From Pyropia yezoensis (lineage: Eukaryota; Rhodophyta; Bangiophyceae; Bangiales; Bangiaceae): DNA of 64,000 nt. The notes below the pieces were generated by a model. It searched no databases and was not told the DNA's origin. It saw only the letters and a program-made list of their open reading frames with translations. Numbering within the stretch: the first letter of the stretch is position 1; each line of letters begins with the position of its first letter. Location of the stretch: the NCBI GenBank assembly GCA_009829735.1, contig CM020619.1, positions 33,706,283-33,770,282 on the forward strand, given 5' to 3'. This document shows, piece by piece, positions 38,903-49,542 of this stretch. The translations under genes were made by a program, and so were the position numbers.

Positions 38903-40492
38903 GCGGCGGCCGCCCCACCGGCGGTCACCGCCGCCGTTGCCACCGCCGTCGCCGCAACGCCGACCGCCGCCGCCTCCGCGGTCGTGGCCATTGCCGCGTC
39001 GACGGGCGCGTCGGCCGGGGCGGTTGCCGCCGCCGCGTCGGCGGCCGTCACCGCCGTGTCGGTGGGCGGCGGCCTCGCGGCGACGAGCGTCGGGTGCGTG
39101 GCGCTGTCGCGGGACCTGTGGTGGCGGGGGTCCCCCGGGACGGCGTCGGCGGCGGCGTACCGGCGGGTGGCGGCGGCGGCGGAGCGGGTGGAGGAGGCCA
39201 ACGGGGGGCTGGGGCGGGCGCTGGGGCGGGTGGAGGGGGCGCGCCGCCGGCGGGCGGCGCGGGGGGGGGGGGTGGCCCCCGATCCCGACCGCGGCGCGGT
39301 GGTGGACGCCGAGGTGGCGGCGCTCCTGGCCGCCGCCGCTGCCCACGCGGGCGGGCTCCTCACCCGCCTCCCGGCACCGGCCGCGGCGGGCGCCGACGCC
39401 GACGCGGACGCCGACGCCGATGCGGCGGCGGGCCCCGCCGACTCGGGCGCTGCCAAAGTCGCCGCGGACGCGGTGCTGGCGGGTGCCCGCGAGGAGCTCC
39501 GCGCGGCGGGGGCGGAGCGGATACAGGCGGCCGCCGCCTACGCCGCCGCCGTCGGGTGGGCGGTGCGCATCGAGGTACTCGCCGCCGCCCGCGGGGGTGG
39601 CGGGAGCAGCGGGGCCGACGGCGGCGGCGGCGGCGGCAGGGACCCCCGCCTGCCCCCCCTTCCCTGGGCCGACCGCGCCGCGGCGGCGACAGCGCCGCTC
39701 CTGGGCCGCGCTGCCGCCGTCGCCGCCACCGCCGCGACGGCGGTGCTGCTCGCGGCCGAGGTGTCGCTGTGGCCCGCCCTCCTCGGCGTGGACGCGTCGC
39801 CCCTGTTTTGGGCGGTCCACGCGCGGCCCTTTGGCGGCACCGGCACCGGCGGCGCCGCCCCGCCGCCGCCCTCATCCGCCGCCACGGCCGTCACCGCGGT
39901 GGCGGTGCTCGCCTATGGCCTGGGCGTCACCGCCTACGCGGCGCGGCGGGCGGCGGCGACGCGCCCCCTCACCGAAGCGGTGGCACGGGCGACGGGGGGG
40001 GCGGCGCTGGCGGCGACCGCCCTCATCGCGTGCCGCTTTGTGCCGGCGCTCGCCGTCAATGCGCTGGCGGTGGTGGGGGAGAGCGGCCCCGGCGCGGCGG
40101 TCGCGTCGCGCGCCGCGGCCCGCGCCGCGGCCGCCGCGGCGGCGGCTACTACTAGTGGCGGCGGCGCCCCCCTCGGCGCCGCGTCCGCGGCGGCCGCGGC
40201 GTCGGCGGCGCCCGTCGTGGCGGCGCTCCAGGCAACGACCCGCACCCTCGGCGGCACAGCTGTCTCCGTCCTCCTCCCCGCCGGGGTGGTGCCCGCCGCG
40301 GCGGCCGCCGCGGTGGCCTACGCGCGGCTGCCCACCGCCGCCCACCGCCGCCCACCGGCTGGCCGCCGCCGTCGCCGGCGCGTGGACCGCCGGCGCCCGT
40401 GGCGGCACCCCTGGTCGGCAAGGGGGTGGCCGAGGGGGGGGACGCGCTCTCCTCACTCCCCCCACCCCGGCGAAGCGGCACGGCGGGGGTGA
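38903..40492 (+). CDS. Multi-pass membrane protein ORF, 5' incomplete
   Basis: 530 codons open after a TGA at 38900-38902. There is no ATG near the start; the first GTG is at 38984. Counting from 38984, hydrophobic segments lie at about 9-40, 237-262 (LLGRAAAVAATAATAVLLAA), 300-320 (TAVTAVAVLAYGLGVTAYAA), 338-364 (ALIACRFVPALAVNALAVV) and 418-440. A charged helical region and an Ala-Asp repeat (ADADADADAD) sit between the first two. The last 30 residues are Arg/Pro-rich, so the true C-terminus probably lies earlier or in another frame. No family is recognised. It is likely the 3' part of the coding-like tract before it. Confidence 0.45.
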   Translation, partial: AAAAPPAVTAAVATAVAATPTAAASAVVAIAASTGASAGAVAAAASAAVTAVSVGGGLAATSVGCVALSRDLWWRGSPGTASAAAYRRVAAAAERVEEANGGLGRALGRVEGARRRRAARGGGVAPDPDRGAVVDAEVAALLAAAAAHAGGLLTRLPAPAAAGADADADADADAAAGPADSGAAKVAADAVLAGAREELRAAGAERIQAAAAYAAAVGWAVRIEVLAAARGGGGSSGADGGGGGGRDPRLPPLPWADRAAAATAPLLGRAAAVAATAATAVLLAAEVSLWPALLGVDASPLFWAVHARPFGGTGTGGAAPPPPSSAATAVTAVAVLAYGLGVTAYAARRAAATRPLTEAVARATGGAALAATALIACRFVPALAVNALAVVGESGPGAAVASRAAARAAAAAAAATTSGGGAPLGAASAAAAASAAPVVAALQATTRTLGGTAVSVLLPAGVVPAAAAAAVAYARLPTAAHRRPPAGRRRRRRVDRRRPWRHPWSARGWPRGGTRSPHSPHPGEAARRG

Positions 40493-40500
40493 GGCTCGGG

Positions 40501-40809
40501 CGAAGCACGCCCCAGCCACGCCACCACCAAGACACGCAGGTTGCAGAGGCGCAGGTCGCTGGGGAGAGTCGTGCGGGGGGAGGGCAGCACAGAAAAAGGG
40601 GGCAACTCCTACAGGAGACTTTCCGACTCCTGCACGAGACTGCTCTACTCCTACCCCGCCTCAATGGGCCTCAGGGGGGGATCCCACTCCTACCCCCCTG
40701 GCCCAATCGGTGCGATCGTGCGCGCCCTGGGGAGCGCTCACACCCACGGTCGCCTCGGCCATGGGGTGCACCACCGCGGGGGAAGCAGGCCACGGGGCGC
40801 TGCCAGCAT
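40501..40809. other. Spacer with short direct repeats
   Basis: No gene. It contains closely spaced copies of CTCCTACAGGAGACT, CTCCTGCACGAGACT and similar (40604-40690), a small tandem array. After it the sequence turns into the G-rich minisatellite. Confidence 0.4.
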
Positions 40810-41650
40810 GCTGGGCAGGGGGGGGCGGCAGCTGCCGGGTGGGGGGGGGCGGCGGCTGCCGGACGGGGGGTGGGGGCGGCGGCTGCCGGGCGGGGGCGGG
40901 GACTGTGGCTGTCGGGGGGGGGCGGCGGCTGGCTGGGGGCGGCGATAGCTGGCGGTGGGGGGCGACGGGCGGGGGGGGGCGCGGGGCGGCTGGCCGGGGG
41001 GGGGGACGGCCGGGGGGACGGCCGGTTGGGCGGCCGCGGGGGGGGCTGGCCGGTGTGGGGTGGCGACCGGTGGGGGCTGGCGGGAGGGGGCAGTGGTTGG
41101 CCGCGGCCGGGTAGGGGGGCGGCCCGGGGTGCGTCCGGGGGTGGCGGCTTGGGGAGGCTGGCCGGGGGGGGGCGGGGGCTGGCAGGGTGGGGCGGCCGGG
41201 TACGGGGGGGGGGGGCGGCGGCTGTGCGGGGGGGGTGGACGGCTGTCCAACAGTGGGCTGGGAGGGCGGCTGGACGGGGGGGGGGAGGCTGGCCCGAGGG
41301 GTGCCGGCGGCTACTTGCGGTGCGGGAGGCATCGGCTTGCGGCTGGAGGCCGCGGCTTCTGGCAAGTGGCGGCGGCGGCCGGCTGGTGGCTGGCCCGTTG
41401 GTTAGGCTGCCGAGCGGTGGGGCGGCCGGGGGTGGGGGGGGGGTCTCTGTCCGGCGGGGGGGCGTCTTCTGGAGGGGGGGGGGCGCTGCTGGCGGTGGCA
41501 GCTGGCCGTGGGGAGGGGGTAGCTGCGGCTGGCGGGGGCGGCCGGTCTGTGAGGGGGGGTCTGGCCTGGGTGGGCGGGGATGCGAGAGGCTGGCTGAGGA
41601 GGAAGGGGCTCTGTCAGCGGCCGAGAGGGGCGGTGGCCGGCACTGGGTGG
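40810..41650. repeat. G-rich minisatellite array A (GGCGGCTGGCCGGGG-type units)
   Basis: Degenerate units such as GGCGGCGGCTGCCGGG and GGCTGGCCGGGGGGG repeat for about 840 bp on the plus strand, with long G runs. All open frames across it are low-complexity and not credible genes. The first 167 bp (40870-41036) form one arm of a long inverted repeat with 43420-43587. Confidence 0.8.
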
Positions 41651-41707
41651 CGGGGAATCGCACTATCGGGAGTGCTCTTCTCCGTGCGGGATGGACGTGC
41701 CGACATT

Positions 41708-41785
41708 TAGCATGACTGTTCTTTGGTCAGCGCGAACAGGATGCAGCGTGACGGACCGTTCACGCTGACCAACATAGTCATGCTA
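41708..41785. repeat. Imperfect hairpin, 28-30 bp arms with 20-nt loop
   Basis: 41708-41737 (TAGCATGACTGTT ... GGTCAGCGCGAAC) pairs with 41758-41785 (GTTCACGCTGACC ... AGTCATGCTA), with two unpaired bases and three mismatches. It sits at the edge of array A, where composition drops to mid-GC. Confidence 0.75.
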
Positions 41786-42645
41786 CGTCGGGTGTGCCAA
41801 GAGTGGGAGGATGTGCTCAATGAGGGCGACCACCGGAAATCGGCCAGAGGGAGGGTTAGGGGGGAAATAGCCTACCGAAATGCGGCCCAGTGCTCCTCTT
41901 TGCCCTGTTTGCCCTGTTGGCAGCGGCGACGGCGCCGACGCCCCGTCAGCCACTGCCGCACTCTGCGCCGCCGACGCCGCCGCGACCTCCACCACGACTG
42001 CTGGTTGGCGCCCTTGGCGAAGGCGAGCCGCATGGGCGCAGGCGAGCCATTCCTGCGCGACGCTCTCTGCAGTGGAAAGGCTCCCTTGTCAAGGGGTGTG
42101 TCCCATGGACCTGGTTATTCGCCATTCCGCGCTGTGCGTGCAACTCCCTTCGGGGGCTGAGGTCATCTCATCTGATCAAGTGCCGATCTTGCATCACGTG
42201 CAGCGCGTGATCCCCAAGCCTGCTGCTCTCAGACCCCATGAGGCCTGATTCGAGTTTTTACAGAAATAATGAATGAACGAAACCAACATGAACAAGACAC
42301 AAGAACAGCCACACGGACGGGGCGGGGACTAACCATGACGGCAGCAGGACATCTTCTGAGATCTCACGAGTGGAGCTATCAACTGCTCCAAGAAGAACAC
42401 ACCAATGCGACGGTATAGGGCTACCACACAAACAGTGACCAGAAGTGGCCGGCGGGCATACTACATGATGACAGTAAGGTCGTCGAGTGGCCGCCGAAGA
42501 GGCGGCCGCGAAGAAGGCTGAAAACCAGAAGCGGACACAGCTGTAGGAGGCGCTACCAGGGAGAAGGCCGACGCTGAGGCAAACGTGGCAAGCGGCCGCC
42601 ACAAGGCAGTCCGCAACAACGCGGGCCAGCCGCACCAAACAGCCG
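41786..42645. other. Mid-GC unique region between the two G/C-rich arrays
   Basis: No gene with convincing composition. A short plus-strand frame near 42478-42545 (RRVAAEEAAAKKAENQKRTQ) looks helical but is isolated and lacks a start. This segment is the inner part of the long inverted repeat. Confidence 0.4.
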
Positions 42646-43590
42646 CCCCCCCCCCCCCCCCTTGGCCAGCCACCGACGCCAGCAGCTGACCCCTTTCCCC
42701 CCGACGAGCCGCCCCCGCCCGCGGCCGCCCCCGCCAGCAGCCGCTCCTCCCTTCCTCGGCCAGCCGCCGCCGCCAGCCGCCGCCCCCCGCAGTTGCCCCG
42801 CCCCCCGCCCGGCCAGCCGCCCTCCCCCCGCCCGGCCAGCCGACCCTGCTAGCCGCCGCCGCCCCCCCTACCGGCCCGCCGCCCAGTCAGCCGCGCCCCC
42901 CCCCGCCGGCCGGCCGCCGGCGCCAGCAGCCACCCTCCCCCCCCAACGCCAGCCACCCAAGCCGGCCGCCGCCCCAACGGCCGACACCCACCCCCCCTCC
43001 CCCCCTCCCCCCCGGGCAGCGGCCGCTGCCAGAAGCCCCCCCCCCCCACCACGGCCAGCCGCCCCAGCCAGCCCCCTCGACCGCCAGCCGCAGCGCCCCC
43101 ACGAGCCTGTGCCAGCAGCTGCCTGCAGCTAGCCAGCAGCTGCTCATGCGCCAGCCAGCCGCGCCCCCCTCCCCTACCCGGCCAACCGCCGGCGCCAGCG
43201 GCAGCCCCCCCCCGGACAGCCGCCCCCACCAGCCGTCGCCGTCACCCCCCCGGCGAGCCGCCGCCGCCAGCTGACCCCCGTGCCAGCCGCCGCCCCCCGC
43301 CCCACCACCGGCCACCCGCCCCAGCTAGCGGCGCCCCCCCCCCCCCCCTGGCCAGCCGCCCCCGCCAGCCGCCGCTACCCCCCACCCGGCCTGCCCCGCG
43401 GCCCCCGCCCCCCCCCCCCGGCCGCCCAACCGGCCGCCCCCCCGGCCGCCCCCCGGCCCGGCCAGCCGCCCCGCGCCCCCCCCCCCGCCCGCCGCCCCCC
43501 ACCGCCAGCTGTCGCCGCCCCCAGCCAGCCGCCGCCCCCCCCCGACAGCCACAGTCCCCGCCCCCGCCCGGCAGCCGCCGCCCCCACGGG
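42646..43590. repeat. C-rich minisatellite array B (inverted relative to array A)
   Basis: CCAGCCGCCGCCCCC-type units on the plus strand, starting with a C16 run, for about 940 bp. It is the reverse-orientation partner of array A. No gene. Confidence 0.8.
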
Positions 43591-45700
43591 GAATGCGATA
43601 AATGGATCTTTCCTCCCGGTTTCAAACGTTACGTCTGCTTCGGTTCAGATTTTGATGTGGCCTGACCAACTGGTGTCCGCTATTGCTTCCGTGAAGCGGC
43701 CCAGAATCGTGCCAGGAGATGACCGTTATCTGGCGTGCTATGCTCCGTGACCCAGATTCGCCCACGACGTGAAACTCGTGCTGTGGCAAGTGGTACAGTG
43801 ACGCTGGTCGTCAAGGGGTAGCTGGCCGTAGCCCTGTACACCATGGTACCACAATATAAATCGCAGCGCCGGGGTTATTCGTAATGCTTACTTCATGTTT
43901 CATGATAGTGAAATCGGGTCGCATCTAATCGGGGCATCACTCCTGTCTCCTGTTCTTGTGACTTAGCCAAGTTTTTTTCTTTATGCGGGGTTGAGATGTT
44001 TCAAGCGCTGCTGCGTCGTGGCACGGTGACCCCCTCCATGAGACAGACAGGTGCGCTCTTCCCCGTTCTCTCTTTCGCGGCCAGCGCCCTGCCACTCCAC
44101 GGCGATGACGGTAGCTGTGGCTTCGGTGGTCGCGGCGGCGACTCGGACCTGCGGCATCCGCCCTGCACGGCTGGCACCCCCCCTGCGGCCCGGCGCCAGA
44201 CACGGCCGCCGCGGTCAATGCGCAGCACGCCCAGGCGCGGCTGTGACGGACCAAGTAGGCCCACCCCACCGCCCTCTCGTCGTCGCCGCACGGCAGGACC
44301 GCTGCCGTGACCGCCGCCGCCGTTTCCGTCGCGGGCGCCGCGGTGGGCGCCGCAGGTGCCGCGGCGCGCACCGCGGCGCGTGTGCGGCGCGTGCGGCGGC
44401 CCGGCGCGCGCTGGTAGGGGGCGAAGCGGGGGGGGCAGTCGGCCGACGTCGTTGCTGCCGCTGCGGTCGACACCGGGGGCGGCGCGGCCGCTGACTGGGG
44501 GGGGAGGGGGTGGTGCTTGCGCGGGGCGGCTGCGGCGGTGGTGGAGGGGGGGGCCTAGCGGCGGCGAGGGGGGGGGGGGGGCCGGCGGGGGAGGTGGAGG
44601 CGGGGGGGGGGGGGGGGGGGGGGGGGGCGCGGACGGCACCGGCAGCTCTTGCGGGAGGGGCAGAAAGGTTTCCGCGCGCGGCAGAGGGGTGGGGTGGCCG
44701 AGGGAGAGAGATTCCTCGGTCAGGCCGACCTGGGCAACGCGCTCGGGACGACGTCTGGAGTGGCCGCCTCAGCGGAGTGGCGCGGGATAAGTGCACCCTG
44801 TGCCGACCGCTTACGACGTCGCCGCCCCCTCGCCCGCTGCCCATGCAACCCTGCGCCCCCCCCACGTTCTCCCCGGCACCTTGTTGCGTGCTCCTCCAGC
44901 CGCCCTCGCCCATCTACCACCCCCACAGCGATGCCCACTTTCTTCCCCTCACGCCCCCGCAAATTGGCCGGCCTCGGCGCTTTTGACCACCGTAGCCGAC
45001 GCTGTCGTGGGCGGAGCTGGGAAGGCCCTCGTCGTGGCGGTCGCCGCCTGCGTGGAGGCCTTGACAGCCGACCCGCAGGAGCCCAATGCGACGGCAGTGC
45101 TGGCGGCCGACGCTCGCGCGGCGGCGCCTGTGGTGGTGAAGGCAACCATTGGCGACTTCCCGCGGCGGCAGCGGCGACGGCGCGCGAGCGGCACTGTTTG
45201 GCCACGTGGCCGTGCTCGCTCGCCGCCACCGAGACATCCACAGCGTGTGCGGCAATGCAGCTGCCGAGAGCAGCGTTACCCAACACTCTGACCACGCGTG
45301 GCGCCGAGGGCGGCGCCGCGGCTGGGGGGCAGACGGCTGGCACCGGCGCATCGGCTGGACGACCTTCCTCGACAAACTTTGTGCACTCCCTGTCATAGAC
45401 TGCGTCGTTGTGTCTCATTATTACATTACAAGAAAACATTGGGAAGCCCCGCAACCGCATGTTGTCCACCCCATCCCCCCCCCCCCAGAGATACCCCTCT
45501 ATCCCCTCCTGCAATACCATCGCAAGCTCGGCTGTCGCAGGATGGCTGCATCACTGCTGCCCGTAGAGGGCTTGGGCGTCCTGGCGGACAGCAGCGGCAC
45601 GGCCATCAAACATTGAGTCGCTTCCACACCCCTGACCTCCGTTCTCACCGTCCCACCTCTGACGTCCAGTCCCGCAGCTGGTGACGTGGAAACCACAGGT
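43591..45700. other. Mixed region with isolated Ala-rich coding-like pieces
   Basis: 43591-44000 is mid-GC and unique, with no gene. From 44050, plus-strand fragments with membrane-protein-like composition appear in changing frames: TAAVTAAAVSVAGAAVGAAG (near 44300) and TVADAVVGGAGKALVVAVAA followed by CVEALTADPQEPNATAVLAA (44985-45120). They resemble in style the Ala-rich tract of the large duplication and may be fragments of related genes. Also present is a 26-nt poly-G tract (44602-44627). No complete gene can be called. Confidence 0.35.
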
Positions 45701-45768
45701 TTCGATGTACGACATCTGCCTTCGATGTACGACCTGCCGTACATCGAAGGCTGATGTCGTACATCGAA
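45701..45768. repeat. 30-bp near-perfect hairpin (CTTCGATGTACGAC type)
   Basis: 45701-45730 and 45739-45768 are reverse complements at 29 of 30 positions, with an 8-nt loop. Each arm itself contains TTCGATGTAC twice, so the structure is four alternately oriented copies of one short motif. Confidence 0.9.
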
Positions 45769-47230
45769 GGCTGTATGACCAATGAGATGCTTGCATATAG
45801 GTGCGTGATTTGATTTTATGTTCTTCAAGGTGTGTGTAGGAGAAGCTTTTAACCCGTGTTCTTCAAGGTGGTTGTCTCTGGAGCTGACCAGACCTCCGTT
45901 TCGCCTTCGTTGCCACTCATGGCCGCCTCCTCCTCCCCCCCGGCTGTCAACCCTGTCCCCAGCAAGCGCCGCACGCTGCCGCCTGGCGGCGGGCTGTGCC
46001 GGTGCGGGCGGTGGTGGGGGTGGTGGGGAAGGTACGCTCGGGGGGGTGGTCCTGCCACCCCGCCGCGAGCCTTCCCCCCGCCCACAAGGACGTGACGGCC
46101 GCCTCTGCGGGCGCTTGCGCCGTCGGCCCACGCGTCGGCACCACCGTGGCGGCGGCGACGTCCGCCAGGGACGCGGCGGTGCTGGACGCCCGCGCGGCGA
46201 CGGCCGCGGCGGCCGCGGCCTGTCTGGCCCCTGCCGGCGACGGGCTGGTGGCGGGCCCCGCGACGTGGACGGCGGCCGCGGCGGCGGACGACAGCGGCCT
46301 GGCGTGTGGCGGGCGCGTGCATGGGCGTCGCGGTGGGCGTGGCGAGGCGGGGGGGGGGTCTAGACGCAGGGGTGTCGCCCCGCCCCGTTGGCCCCCCCCG
46401 CCGGCGCCGACGCCACCACGCCCCGCGCCGCCTCACCCCCCGTCACGCTGGCGATCGCCGGCGTGGGTGCCCGCGCCCCAGCTGGCGCGCGGGTGGCGGC
46501 GCCCGCTGCCGGCCACGTTTTGCCGGCGGCGCCGGCGGGCGTCGCGGCGGTGGCGGCGCGGCGCGGCGAAGGCCGGGCCGCGGCGGCGGCCGGCGGCCAC
46601 GCTGCGGCGCGGGGCGGCGGCAGGGAGGCGGCGGCGGCGGCGGCGGCGGGGCGGCGGCGGCGGCGACCGGCGGCGCGGCGGTGGCAGCGACCGGCGGCGA
46701 GGCGGCGCTGGGCGGCAAGACGGCAGACGAGGCCGCCCCGGTGGGCGGCGTGCTTGACGCGCCGACGCGCGGCGCAGGCGGCGTGCCGGCTTCGAGCGCT
46801 GTCGGCCCCGGCCGCGCCTGGGGCGGCATCGACCCAGACGGGCATGGGGGTGGCGGGGGAGGGGGGGGTGCATCCCCCGCCCCCCACCCCAGGGACACCC
46901 ACGGGGCGCGCCCCTGCAGGCGCGACGGGGCCGACGTCGCACGGCGGCGGCGAGGCTCGGGGGCGCGGCCGCCGACCGCGGCGCTGCCAGGTGCCGCGCC
47001 GAGTTGGGGGGGGCCGCCGGGGGAGGGGGAGGGGGGCGGCCGCCCCGCCCACTGTGTCCCCGCCGGCAACGCCCTCGCCACCGCGGGGCGCCGCCGTCAC
47101 AACGGGCGGGCCTCTGGCGGCGCGCGGCCGCCACGAACCTGCGCCCTTGTCCGCCCCACCGGCGGTCACTCAGTCGTGCGCCGGCGGGGCCCCTCGCCTG
47201 CTGATGCTTCTGACGCCATGAGCGTTCTCA
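45769..47230. other. GC-rich region with one Ala-rich coding-like piece
   Basis: At 45830-45870 the phrase GTTCTTCAAGGTG occurs twice, 35 bp apart. From 46090 a plus-strand frame reads KDVTAASAGACAVGPRVGTT, then ARDAAVLDARAATAAAAAAC, then GDGLVAGPATWTAAAAADDS (to about 46300). It then degrades into Arg-rich sequence. No start, no stop in context, and no family. Confidence 0.3.
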
Positions 47231-47590
47231 GTGACATAGCTTTGCGCAGATCACCAGAAGTACCTCATTCAGGCCCTCGAAGGCACCATCTTCGCACCAT
47301 ACGTTTGGACGCACCTTCTGAAGAGGCTGGACCCCCCTGGTGGTCATGCACAACATAGGCCTCAGTTGTGAGACCAGCTCAGCGGCCATCCACGACACCA
47401 GAACGGAATAGGATGCAAGTGTGCACGATTTCCGCACAGGGAACGAATCAAGAACGAGGAATACGCAGTGACAGTTTATTGCAATAGGGGGCCTGGTCAT
47501 CGACTGCATGAGCGCCCGCAGAAGAAGTCTTCAACGACATACCTTTACTCGTCTGCTCGAGGTTCTGACGCTACGAGCGTTCTCAGCGAC
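47206..47590. repeat. 30-nt direct repeat, two copies 355 bp apart
   Basis: 47206-47235 and 47561-47590 share TTCTGACGC and GAGCGTTCTCAG, with 26 of 30 positions identical. They flank a mid-GC unique segment (47236-47560) that has no convincing gene. Confidence 0.6.
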
Positions 47591-47839
47591 CTTCATTTGG
47601 TCTGTTGGGACCTTTGGGCAAAAGGTGCTCTCCACTCTTTAACGTCGGGGTGTGCGTGGTGATGGCTTGCTGCACATGTGCGGAACCTCAGCCAGGACGA
47701 AACACACAGCCAGACATCCTACGGGGTCCTCAAGCGCACTCATGGAGACGAGGATGGGTGGCTGGGAAGCAGCGGCGGTGCTTAGCAGCGGTGGGGGAGG
47801 GGTAGCAATCCACCAGCAGCCACAGAAGCCTGAGGAGGC
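47591..47839. other. Short mid-GC spacer
   Basis: No gene seen. Composition rises into the GGC-rich array after about 47840. Confidence 0.4.
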
Positions 47840-49480
47840 GGCGTGGAGTGCCAACCTGAACGCGGTTGCAGTTGCGGCAGCGCCGGCCGCGGGGGGGCGC
47901 GGCCTGCCGGCGGCGGCGGAGACGGCGTCGGCGGAGGGGCGCGCAGGCCAATCAGGGGCGGCGGCAGCCACAGCGGCATGGGCGGTGGGTGGGCGGTGGC
48001 GGCCGGAGAGGTGGCGGCCAGCCGGGGGGCAGCGGCCAGCTGGCGGTGGCGGCAGCGACAGCGGCGGGGGGGGGCGGCGGCCAGTCGTCGGTGGCGGCGG
48101 CCGCGGCCAGCCGGCAGCGGCGGCAGCCGTGGAAGCCAGCCGGCGGCGGCGGCGGCAGCGGCAATGGGGAAACGGCCAGCGGGCGGCGGCGAGGATGACG
48201 GCCAGCGAGTGGCAGCAGCGACACCAGTGGTTGTGGCGGGGCGACGGCGGCGACCTGCGGCGGCGGCAGAGGTGGCAGGCAGCCAGCGGCAGCGGCAGCG
48301 GCAGCGGCGGCGGCGGCAGGGGGGGGACGGCGAACAAACGGGGGCGGCGGGGGCGACGGCCAGCTGGCGGTGGCGGGGACGGCGGCCAGCCGACAGCGGC
48401 GACAGCGGCAGCGGCGGTGGGGCAGCACCGGCGGGCGGCGGCGGCGGCGGCCCCAGCCAGGCCGCAGCGGCGGTGGCCGCGGCGGGGAGCCGATGGGCAG
48501 GCGACAGCGGCAGCGGCGGAGGCGGCGGCAGGGGGGAAAGAGGGCGACCAGCCGACGGCGGCCGCGGCGGCGACCAGCCGGCGGTGGCGGCGGCCGCGGC
48601 CAGGCGGCGGCGGCAGCGGCCGCAACCAGCCGGCCGCGGCGACGGCAGCAACGGTAGCGCGGCGGCCCGTCGGCGGCAGCGGGCGTAGGGCTCCCAGCCG
48701 GCCGCGGCAGGGGTGGCGGCGGCCAACCAGCCGCGGCGGCGGCCGGGCCGACCAGCCGGCTAAGGCGGCGGCGGCGGCGCCGGCCGGGGGCCGGCCGCCA
48801 GCGGGTGGCGGCGGACCCAGCGACGCACCGGCGGCGGCGGGGGCGGCGGCTGCCCGGCGGCGGCGGGGGGGAGGGACGCGGCCGCCCGGCGGCAGCGGCG
48901 GCTGGGGCTGCCCGTCGGCGGTGGCGGTGCCCGCGGCGGGGGGGGGGGGGGTCGGCGGACCGCCGCCGGGAGCGGCGACGAGCACGCTGCGGCAGGGGCA
49001 GCGGCCAGCACGCGCCACCGGCGGGGCCAGCCCGGAGGGGGGACGGCGGGCAGGCGGCGGCGGCGGCGTCGGCAGCGGCGGCGGGGGCAGCCGGCGGGGG
49101 CGGCGGCCGCGGCGGCGGCGTGCCGGCGGCGGCGGCCGCGACAGCGGAGCGGGAGGCAGTGCCAGCACGCTGCGGCAGCGGTGGCAGCCAGCCAGCGGCG
49201 GTGGCGGGGGCGGCGACGGCCCCCCGGCGGCTGCGGCGGCGGCCGCGGACGGCGGGCGGCCAGGTGGCGGCGATGGGGGCCGGCCGCCAGCCGGGCGCGG
49301 TGATGGCGACGGCGGTGCGTGCCATGCCACCCCGTTCGAGGGTGGCGAGCAGCGGCGCGGCGTGTACCTCGAAGAGGTCTTCGTGGGGGCGGGAAGGGGT
49401 CGCCGTGGGGGTGGGGGAAGGTCGCCGTGGGGGTGGAGGAGGGGCGCCGGGGGGGTGGGGGGGGGAGGATGACCTGGGTG
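47840..49480. repeat. GGC/GCC-rich degenerate minisatellite array
   Basis: About 1.6 kb of units like GGCGGCGGCGGCAGCGGC and GCCAGCCGGCGGCGGCGG. All six frames are largely open because the sequence lacks A and T. The resulting proteins (Ala/Gly/Arg on one strand, Pro/Arg/Ala on the other) carry no motif, so I do not call a gene. It ends in GTGGGGGTGGGGGAAGGTCGCC-like repeats. Confidence 0.75.
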
Positions 49481-49542
49481 CGGGTTGGTGCGCCCGGCGA
49501 CGGTGAGCTGGGGGCCGAGAGAACGCACGCGATTGGCTAATT

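Larger units (their letters stand above)
31162..40500 (+). repeat. Large direct duplication, copy 2
   Basis: Matches copy 1 (13642-21857) from 31162 to at least 39401. Beyond that copy 1 is lost in the gap, so the true right end is unknown; 40500 is where the membrane ORF ends and different repeats begin. Copy 2 differs from copy 1 by scattered substitutions, small homopolymer indels and a 28-bp tandem expansion near 35870-35925. Confidence 0.85.
40870..43587. repeat. Long inverted repeat: arms 40870-41036 and 43420-43587
   Basis: The reverse complement of 43420-43587 follows 40870-41036 closely (GTGGGGGCGGCGGCTGCCGG, then GGGACTGTGGCTGTCGGGGG, ending GGCCGGTTGGGCGGCCG), roughly 93% by eye with a few indels. 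Beyond the arms both sides continue as related G-rich or C-rich unit arrays. About 2.4 kb separates the arms. Confidence 0.8.

Noticed and set aside
42258-42638. 126-codon minus-strand frame
   Set aside because: The Cys/Ser/Leu/Val-rich composition is equally explained by chance. The opposite strand also shows a helical-looking snippet, and neither has a partner or motif.
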